From H111-94 sp034436045 (GTDB lineage: Bacteria; Chloroflexota; Ktedonobacteria; Ktedonobacterales; Ktedonobacteraceae), in the NCBI GenBank assembly GCA_034436045.1, contig DAOTVZ010000021.1, positions 1 to 29,966 on the forward strand: 29,966 bases of DNA. The letters run 5' to 3'. Numbering within the stretch: the first letter of the stretch is position 1; each line of letters starts with the position of its first letter. A model generated the notes under the pieces. The model was not told the origin of the DNA, searched no databases, and saw only the letters and a list, made by a program, of their open reading frames with translations. Shown piece after piece: positions 25,501-29,966 of this stretch. Both the position numbers and the translations under genes were made by a program.

Positions 25501-25577
25501 TCAGCAAGCTAGGCTTTACCACTCGCACTCAAATTGCCACCTGGGCTATTGAAAAAGGGCTGCTCCCCACTCACTAA
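22551..25577 (+). CDS. Large ATP-dependent LuxR-type transcriptional regulator (AAA ATPase, TPR, HTH)
   Basis: The 1008-residue protein has three parts. An N-terminal AAA/STAND-type ATPase shows Walker A GEAGIGKS (43-50) and Walker B FLMIEDIHWCD (161-171). A long helical-repeat region (about 420-900) has many TPR-like units such as AFLYLARGQAYETLGDFERARHDYE. A C-terminal LuxR HTH (about 941-1008) shows GGLSAREREVAALVAQGKNN and SERTAEAHISNILSKLG. This is the LAL/MalT-like architecture, in which ATP and ligand binding trigger oligomerisation and DNA binding. The ATG at 22551 has AAAGGA about 10 nt upstream. Its target could be the peptide/methyltransferase genes just downstream, but that is inference. 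Confidence 0.93.
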   Translation: MEVQFSSLITCPVVFGRNQELKALRSLVEQVRSGEMQIILVSGEAGIGKSRLVAEVKAAATAHGFLLLEGQCFQTDRESPYAPLLDLFRAYFARWTSTVHTDPTHAFASTLSHLLPELALLFPDLAALPTSPAGDPEEEKRYLFAVMVHFIAEQAIQHPVFLMIEDIHWCDDLTLELLLHLVRRCRRVPLLLLATYRHEEQHPRLRRWITQLDRERVVQECSLKCLSRDNVAGMIRVMLNLQQEVNTDLLDTIYTRSEGNPFFVEELLKSLMTSGELASVDGTWKLTTHHTLIPRSVEEAVQQRIAYLSTDARRLVTLAAVAGYRFNVTLLREILQCEEGQLLALLKEVMIAQLVVEEATDQFAFRHALTQEAIMASLLLRERQGMHRRIVETLERLCNSSPTYRERYLEELASHSNAAGLWEQALAYAQEAGKKALRLYAQQTAIDHFTHAIEAAHHLSQTPPAFLYLARGQAYETLGDFERARHDYERSLAAARTMQDSPMEWQSMMAIGFLWTGRNYERAEVWFRQALALAEQLADPALRARSLNRLSNWLLNTGRIQEAQETLQEALHLLETQQNNQIMAETLEMLGMATFFMGDPATAVKVYFERAIELFRVLGDQQGLLSNLAAQALDSAPETIETTSSSLRTREVCVHDAEEALRLARQTNSQAGQAFVEIATTGVLFSFGEFGSALAHAQEALRIATAIGHQEWIAATYGMLGQLYLLLLEADKAASYLEAALADSQALGSAIWTKQLTPYLALTYILRREFPRAEAVLKTIMPREQQPRNFFERQAARAWGELALAQGETQYALHIAKQLIVSTPGVEQQPIPHLLALKGEALLALKHLEEAAETLEEAKNSAELRQAPSILWRIQRSLGRVHHLLKREEQAQHEWHEARTIIARLAATIDETPLREHFLHTALATLPPEKSLSQKAYTSRKYGGLSAREREVAALVAQGKNNREIAASLVVSERTAEAHISNILSKLGFTTRTQIATWAIEKGLLPTH

Positions 25578-25744
25578 CTACGTAATATTTTTCCAGCCTC
25601 CCAAAAAGATACGTACTGATTCCTCCCGCTTATTGGTACTTTCCACAATGGCAAGGAACTATTTTCCAGCTATACTCCCCACAATGGAACTTTATTCTAG
25701 CAAGAAGCATCCTTCTCGCTCAGTTAACAAGGAGGTCTGTCAAA
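25578..25744. promoter_or_regulatory. Intergenic region with a short direct repeat, before the Cys-rich peptide gene
   Basis: CCACAATGG occurs at 25643-25651 and 25679-25687, each followed by a related AACT...TTCNAGC tail, 36 nt apart. TACGTA occurs twice near 25579-25612 around TTTTT/AAAAA tracts and could fold back after the LuxR gene. Neither is a clear promoter or terminator. Confidence 0.4.
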
Positions 25745-25987
25745 ATGGCCAACAGAGCAGCAGTTCTTGAGAAAGTTCACAAAGTCGGTTTCTCTGACTT
25801 CCAACGCCCCGCAGGCACACCAGAAATGCCAGGACAGTGCAAGTCAGCCATTAATGCTACGCCGGTGATTATAAATGGCTACGGTACATGTCGTAATGCT
25901 TTTAGATGTGGATGTACTGGTTATGTAGGTTGGGGCAACGGTTATGCGTGTAGTCGCTGTGGTTGTGGTTTCGGTGACCACTATTAG
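25745..25987 (+). CDS. Small Cys/Gly-rich peptide of unknown function (possible RiPP precursor or metal-binding peptide)
   Basis: The 80-residue product matches no family I know. The N-terminal half (about 1-30) is charged and polar, like a leader. The C-terminal half is rich in Gly, Cys and aromatics, with cysteines at 32, 49, 55, 57, 69, 72 and 74. RCGC occurs at 54-57 and again at 71-74, and the end reads GFGDHY. There is no Sec signal or membrane helix. A strong AAGGAGG lies nine nt before the ATG, supporting expression. A SAM methyltransferase follows 156 nt downstream, but no cyclase, YcaO, LanM or radical-SAM gene is in the window. A zinc or iron-sulfur binding peptide is an equal alternative. 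Confidence 0.6.
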   Translation: MANRAAVLEKVHKVGFSDFQRPAGTPEMPGQCKSAINATPVIINGYGTCRNAFRCGCTGYVGWGNGYACSRCGCGFGDHY

Positions 25988-25996
25988 TGCAACTTG

Positions 25997-26126
25997 TTGA
26001 AATTGGAGTTTAGACTAATTTTCCGTGAATCGGTCTGGGAAGCCACTGGAGCAATTTTTGCAATAATGTGTCTCATCCCGCTCTATAGGCCGTTCTATGA
26101 GAAATTAGTCTAAACATCAATTGAAA
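25997..26126. mobile_element. MITE-like element with 19-bp terminal inverted repeats and TTGAAA target duplication
   Basis: TTGGAGTTTAGACTAATTT at 26003-26021 is matched in inverse by AAATTAGTCTAAACATCAA at 26102-26120 (17 of 19 bases). Directly outside both ends stands TTGAAA (25997-26002 and 26121-26126). The element between is 118 bp with no open frame. Terminal repeats, target duplication and small non-coding size are the marks of a miniature inverted-repeat transposable element. The parent transposase is not in the window and the IS family cannot be named. The right end sits just before the methyltransferase ribosome binding site. Confidence 0.7.
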
Positions 26127-26143
26127 GGAAAAGGAGGAAAATT

Positions 26144-26926
26144 ATGGGATCAGCACAAGCACAGGCCCAGGTCTGGGGAGTCCAGGCGCGCAACTGGGCA
26201 GACCTGATGGAAGGAATGTCAATTCCCATCTACCACGTTGTCCTCGATAAAACCAACGTCGGCAGAGGGACACGCCTGCTGGATATTGGCTGCGGAACAG
26301 GTATAGCAGCACAGCTTGCCGCGCAACTGGGAGCGGTTGTGAAAGGATTAGACGCCTCTGAAGCCGAACTCGTCATCGCACGCGAGCGCGTCCCCAACGG
26401 CGAGTTTCTCTGCGGCGAAATGGAAGAGTTACCCTATGCGGATGCCTCGTTTGATGTCGTCACAGGATTTAGTTCTTTCCAGTTTGCCGAGAACCCGGTA
26501 AATGCACTACGGGAGGCCAGAAGAGTGGTCAAACCAGGCGGCTATGTTGCGATGGTGGCATGGGGAAGAATGCAGGACTGCGAATTTGCCGCCACCCTCA
26601 AAGCGGTAATGGCTTGTCTTCCACCGCCACCTCCGGGAGCCAAAGGGACATTCGCGCTCTCAGAACCGGGCAAGATGGAATCCTTGATACAACAGGCAGG
26701 ACTGACCGTCTATGCGCATGATGATGTCTCCTGTCCCTTTACGTATCCCGATGACGAAATAGCGTGGAAAACCATCAGTTCCTCCGGTCCACTGGTGGCT
26801 GCCACCCGCACTGCCGGAGAAGAAACCATCAAGCGGGCAGTTCTTGCTTCCTTAGTCCCATTCAAGACGCCGGATGGTGGCTACCGGCAAGAAAATCTCA
26901 TGCATTTTGTGATTGCCACTGCCTGA
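26144..26926 (+). CDS. Class I SAM-dependent methyltransferase (UbiE/Methyltransf_11 type)
   Basis: The 260-residue protein has motif I LLDIGCGTG (45-53), the acidic D70 in GLDAS that holds the ribose of SAM, ELPYADASFDVVTGFSSFQFAEN as motif II/III, and the helix EARRVVKPGGYVAMVAWG. The C-terminal third is variable and probably forms a substrate lid. Members methylate small molecules (C-, O- or N-); the substrate is unknown. An AAGGAGG site lies ahead of the ATG, and the MITE-like element ends 20 nt upstream. It is followed by a cupin gene at 100 nt and a Rid gene, all in the same direction, so they may work in one small pathway. Confidence 0.9.
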   Translation: MGSAQAQAQVWGVQARNWADLMEGMSIPIYHVVLDKTNVGRGTRLLDIGCGTGIAAQLAAQLGAVVKGLDASEAELVIARERVPNGEFLCGEMEELPYADASFDVVTGFSSFQFAENPVNALREARRVVKPGGYVAMVAWGRMQDCEFAATLKAVMACLPPPPPGAKGTFALSEPGKMESLIQQAGLTVYAHDDVSCPFTYPDDEIAWKTISSSGPLVAATRTAGEETIKRAVLASLVPFKTPDGGYRQENLMHFVIATA

Positions 26927-27026
26927 TGGAAGTCCACGTGCCCCACTGGAATCCCTTCGCACAGCAGGGCACTTTTTCAAACACAATGTCCAAAGAATGT
27001 CAAAAGAAAAAAAGGAGCTATCAACC

Positions 27027-27377
27027 ATGTCCATCTCACAAGTGAAGAGCTTCAACGCGCCAGACGAAACACGCACTCCCCCAAAGGCCAGCATGGAAAT
27101 TGTCAAATTCGGGGATATGTCTATCGTCAGAATGACCTGTGAGCCAGGCTGGCGATGGTCTGAGCATATGAGGCCCATCGCCGGGACACAAAGCTGCCAG
27201 GGAACCCATTTCACCTACATCATTTCGGGACATTTCCGCACCGTGATGGACGATGGCACCGTAGACGATCTCGGACCGGGCGATATCGCAATTACCCCGC
27301 CAGGACATGATGCCATGGTCGTCGGCGATGAGCCGTGTGTCCTCTTCGACTTCCAGGGCGCAAGCAGGAATGTCTAA
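27027..27377 (+). CDS. Cupin-domain protein
   Basis: The 116-residue protein is a single small beta-barrel cupin. Motif 1 appears around RWSEHMRPI (H47) and GTHFTYIISGHFRTVMDDG (H61), and motif 2 is GDIAITPPGHDAMV (H94), giving likely metal ligands. The start at 27027 is chosen because AAAGGAG (27011-27017) lies nine nt upstream. The frame stays open to 26913, inside the end of the methyltransferase gene, but that part has no cupin character. It may be an enzyme (isomerase, dioxygenase) or a small-molecule sensor; it has no DNA-binding domain. Confidence 0.85.
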   Translation: MSISQVKSFNAPDETRTPPKASMEIVKFGDMSIVRMTCEPGWRWSEHMRPIAGTQSCQGTHFTYIISGHFRTVMDDGTVDDLGPGDIAITPPGHDAMVVGDEPCVLFDFQGASRNV

Positions 27378-27446
27378 GCAACATACAACTGAGCCTCGAT
27401 CCGGCAGCGCCAGGTAAAGGAACACCTTAAATAAAAAGGAGAAACT

Positions 27447-27857
27447 ATGTCCGAACATCCCTCGCATTTACAATTTATCAACCCATCGGGCCTGTCTACT
27501 CCGCCTGGTTTCACTCATGTCGTCGAGGTCACAGGTGGAAGAACCATCTACCTTGCGGGGCAAGTGGCTGTTGACCCCGCATTTCACCTCGTCGGCAAAG
27601 GCGATTTTCGTACACAAGCCGAACAGATCTTTGAAAATCTCAAGACAGCTCTTGAAGCGGTGGGAGCGGATTTCACCAACGTGGTTAAACTGAATTACTA
27701 CCTCGTAGATATGACGCACTTGCCCCTCCTACGGGAAGTGCGTGACCGCTACGTTAACACAACGCATCCGCCTGCCAGCACCGCCGTCGAAGTTCGCAAA
27801 CTGGCACTCGATGATCTCCTGCTTGAGATCGAAGCCGTCGCGAGTCTACCTGCATAA
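27447..27857 (+). CDS. Rid-family (RidA/YjgF-like) protein lacking the catalytic arginine
   Basis: The 136-residue protein has the Rid fold marks: IYLAGQVAVDP (33-43), GDFRTQAEQIFENLKTALEAVGADFTNVVKLNYYLVDM and the C-terminal VEVRKLALDDLLLEIEAVA. Canonical RidA has P-A-R-S/T before VEV, with the Arg binding the carboxylate of 2-aminoacrylate. Here the matching stretch is HPPASTAVEV, with Ser in place of Arg. Rid subfamilies without Arg exist and do not show imine deaminase activity, so the role is probably different. AAAAGGAG lies before the ATG. It is last of the run methyltransferase-cupin-Rid. Confidence 0.88.
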   Translation: MSEHPSHLQFINPSGLSTPPGFTHVVEVTGGRTIYLAGQVAVDPAFHLVGKGDFRTQAEQIFENLKTALEAVGADFTNVVKLNYYLVDMTHLPLLREVRDRYVNTTHPPASTAVEVRKLALDDLLLEIEAVASLPA

Positions 27858-27972
27858 GCCTTCACAATTAAAGAACTGATTAATGAATCTGGCATACATT
27901 CGATGATAAACCTTGCGATAACATCTCGTTTCCTCAATCACCAAATGTGTGCCAGACACATTTATATCTATA
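27858..27972. other. Convergent gap with a weak hairpin
   Basis: It lies between the Rid gene (plus) and the topoisomerase gene (minus). A perfect 8-bp stem AAATGTGT/ACACATTT with GCCAG loop lies at 27943-27963, with AT-rich flanks but no true T-run. It may serve as a weak bidirectional terminator. Confidence 0.45.
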
Positions 27973-29966
27973 TTACAGAAGCTTCACCACACTCACCAAC
28001 CGTCCATTCATCGCCACCGGCACGCCCCTCTTCGCTCGTGGCAACAATGGAATATCCGCCGCCTTCACTACCCTCACCTGCTCACCATTGCCGCTCGACC
28101 ACGTGACAAGCAGCGCATCCTGCTCCCCAACCAGCATGGTCGTCAGCACCTGCTCGCGTTCCGTTAGCTCGGTTGTAATCACGCCCGCCGTTGCGCGTCC
28201 CTTTTGCGGATACTGGTCGAGGGCCACGCGCTTCATCATTCCATAGTTCGAGGCTATAAGAAAAATCGCGGCGGCATTTTCGCTATCCACGTAGACCGCG
28301 CTCACAATCATAGCATTGGGAGCCAGCGTCATCGCAGCGACGCCCTGACCAACACGTCCTTGAGCGCGTAACGCATCATCACTAAAGCGCAGCGTCTGCC
28401 CTCTATCGCTTGTCACCAGATACTCGCCCTGTCCGCGCGAGAGTAGCGCCGCCACAACCGCATCGCCTTCGGCCAGCTTCATATCCTGCGCGCCATCGGT
28501 ATCAACCGTGCGGTACTCGCTCAGGGGCGATTTCTTGACCTTGCCAAGTTTGCTGAAGGTGACGAGATAAAGCGACTCGCTATAGGAGGAGATTGGCAGG
28601 ATGCTCACGATCTCTTCATCGTTGGTCAGTTCTAGTAGACTGCGCAGTGGCTCGCCTTTCGCCGAGCGCGTACCCACTGGAATGCGGTGCGTGGCAAGCT
28701 GGAACACGCGCCCACCGGAAGAGAGACACAGCAGATAATCCTGCGATGTGGTACTCACGATCTCTTGTACTTGCTCATCGCCACGCACAGGCGTGTAGAG
28801 CGCATCTTTGCCCTTCGCTTTGAACACATCGGCTGGTAACGCTTTGATCGCGCCGGAGCGCGTCAGCACAATCGTCATCGGCTCACGCTCGTGCAGGCTG
28901 GCAACCTCGGTGATGGGGTCTTGCAGCGTGCCCTCAGCATCGATGATCGTGCGCCGCTCATCACCAAATTGCTTAATGATCTGATTCATCTCTCTTTTGA
29001 GTTGAGCAATCAGCAATTTGCGATCACCCAGCAAGCGTTCCAGTTCGCCGATGCGCGCCTCTAACGCTTCGCGCTCACGCGCATACTTGCTGGCATCCAG
29101 TTTCGTCACCTGGGCCAGCGTCATTGAAGCAATCACATCCGATTGAATGGGCGTCAGATGATAAGCGACTTCGATCTCCTTGCGCGCGGCGGCACGATCT
29201 TCCGCCTGCTGGAAAATCTTCACGATCTGGTCAGCGTGCGCAGCACCAATGATCAGCCCCTCAACGATATGCAGACGCTCACGGGCCTTGCGCAACTCAA
29301 ATTGCGAGCGGCGCGTCAACACATCAATCTGGTGAGCATTCCAGTAGTTGAGCAATTCCAGAATGCCGACCTGCTTAGGCTGGCGCGCTGCCTGCATTGG
29401 CTCACCGAAGAGAAAGACCATCTGGAATGAGAGCGCCACCTGCAAATCCGTCTCTTTGTAGAGTTGCGACAACACCTGGCCCGCATCGGCATCCTTGCGC
29501 AAATCCAGCACGATGCGCGTCCCCTTCTCTGTATCACTCTCATCGCGCACATCGGGTAGCAGGCCCTCTAACTTGCGCGCATTGATGGCCTTGACCAGCG
29601 AAGCCTTGACTCTATCGCGTCCAATCGGGGGAATCTGCGTCACGACCAGCGAGCGACTGCGCGGCGTCTCCTCTAAACGCACCTCGGCACGCACGATAAT
29701 CCGTCCCTTGCCGGTCTTGAAGTAATCTTTAATGCCATCCACACCAATAATGCGTCCCCCCTGTGAGAAGTCCGGTCCCTTGATGTATTCCATCACCTGC
29801 TCAAGCGACATAGAGGGACGCTCCAGCAGAGCAATACAGGCGCGCAATACCTCGGCCAGATTGTGTGGAGGAATATTGGTCGAGAGGCCTACAGCGATAC
29901 CACTGGATGGGTTGACAATAGGCGGAATACGACCGGGGAAGTAATCGGGTTCCACCACCTTCGGGT
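27973..29966 (-). CDS. Type IIA DNA topoisomerase subunit A (GyrA/ParC), 5' part outside window
   Basis: The visible 664 residues begin in the tower/breakage-reunion region (PGRIPPIVNPSSGIAVGLSTNIPPHNL). They continue through the coiled-coil segment (RRSQFELRKARERLHIVEGLIIGA..., AHADQIVKIFQQAEDR) and end in a beta-pinwheel C-terminal domain of several blades with the repeated pattern ...VxxVxxxGxxKxxxLxxY.... The catalytic Tyr and winged helix lie outside the right edge. In the first blade, where gyrases carry QRRGGKG (the GyrA box), the text is SGAIKALPADVFKAKGKDALYTP, so a GyrA box is not seen. This favours a topoisomerase IV or non-supercoiling form, though GyrA annotation is common. The gene ends with TAA at 27973-27975. 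Confidence 0.9.
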   Translation of the reverse strand, partial: PKVVEPDYFPGRIPPIVNPSSGIAVGLSTNIPPHNLAEVLRACIALLERPSMSLEQVMEYIKGPDFSQGGRIIGVDGIKDYFKTGKGRIIVRAEVRLEETPRSRSLVVTQIPPIGRDRVKASLVKAINARKLEGLLPDVRDESDTEKGTRIVLDLRKDADAGQVLSQLYKETDLQVALSFQMVFLFGEPMQAARQPKQVGILELLNYWNAHQIDVLTRRSQFELRKARERLHIVEGLIIGAAHADQIVKIFQQAEDRAAARKEIEVAYHLTPIQSDVIASMTLAQVTKLDASKYAREREALEARIGELERLLGDRKLLIAQLKREMNQIIKQFGDERRTIIDAEGTLQDPITEVASLHEREPMTIVLTRSGAIKALPADVFKAKGKDALYTPVRGDEQVQEIVSTTSQDYLLCLSSGGRVFQLATHRIPVGTRSAKGEPLRSLLELTNDEEIVSILPISSYSESLYLVTFSKLGKVKKSPLSEYRTVDTDGAQDMKLAEGDAVVAALLSRGQGEYLVTSDRGQTLRFSDDALRAQGRVGQGVAAMTLAPNAMIVSAVYVDSENAAAIFLIASNYGMMKRVALDQYPQKGRATAGVITTELTEREQVLTTMLVGEQDALLVTWSSGNGEQVRVVKAADIPLLPRAKRGVPVAMNGRLVSVVKLL

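Noticed and set aside
25578..25612. Intrinsic terminator right after the LuxR regulator
   Set aside because: TACGTA/TACGTA with T5/A5 tracts can fold back, but there is no GC-rich stem followed by a T-run.
26913..27026. Upstream extension of the cupin frame
   Set aside because: It overlaps the methyltransferase end and lacks cupin character; AAAGGAG before ATG 27027 sets the start.

Overview
The window looks like a chromosomal segment of a Chloroflexota bacterium, most likely from the Ktedonobacteria. The basis is the general character of the 16S and 23S rRNA genes, an FMN riboswitch driving a RibX/RibY-type riboflavin ABC transporter (a pairing described from Chloroflexi), and the mix of a giant LuxR-type ATPase regulator with many small orphan enzymes. 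The lineage is inferred from reading alone; no alignment was run. No phage, integrase or CRISPR array was seen. The only mobile-like item is a short MITE-like inverted-repeat element near 26.0 kb.

Left part (1-4480): an rRNA operon on the minus strand. The 23S gene is cut by the window start, followed (at higher coordinates) by a spacer without tRNA genes, then a complete 16S gene and its leader. The leader and the spacer contain complementary arms that would form the long processing stem around 16S. Between the leader and the next gene lies an unusual array of about 90-bp repeats, each with a small hairpin, plus GGTGT/ACACC half-sites.

4.5-9.4 kb: a single-domain response regulator (plus strand, good sigma-70 promoter) converges on a small HTH protein. 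Beyond it is a minus-strand operon of ABC ATPase (with an N-terminal membrane/PH-like extension), ABC-2-type permease and MerR-type regulator. The operon promoter has the long-spacer, dyad architecture typical of MerR control, so self-regulation is likely.

9.4-12.7 kb: a HisI-like protein with a degenerate metal site and a HisE-like tail, coupled to a HAD hydrolase (plus strand); then a GNAT acetyltransferase and a DUF2071 (YqjF-like) protein (minus strand).

12.7-18.0 kb, minus strand: the riboflavin transporter (substrate-binding lipoprotein and permease, no ATPase) behind an FMN riboswitch and ending in a strong terminator; a PIG-L/LmbE deacetylase with a DoxX membrane protein; and an MFS exporter.

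18.3-22.2 kb: a class III aminotransferase (GabT-like) convergent with a class IV aminotransferase, a DUF4342 protein with a strong terminator, a DinB-like protein and a small integral membrane protein.

22.4-27.9 kb, plus strand: a 1008-residue AAA/TPR/LuxR regulator preceded by a short leader ORF, then an 80-residue Cys/Gly-rich peptide of unknown function, the MITE-like element, a SAM methyltransferase, a cupin and a Rid-family protein. The right edge holds the 3' two thirds of a type IIA topoisomerase A subunit (minus strand) that lacks a recognisable GyrA box.
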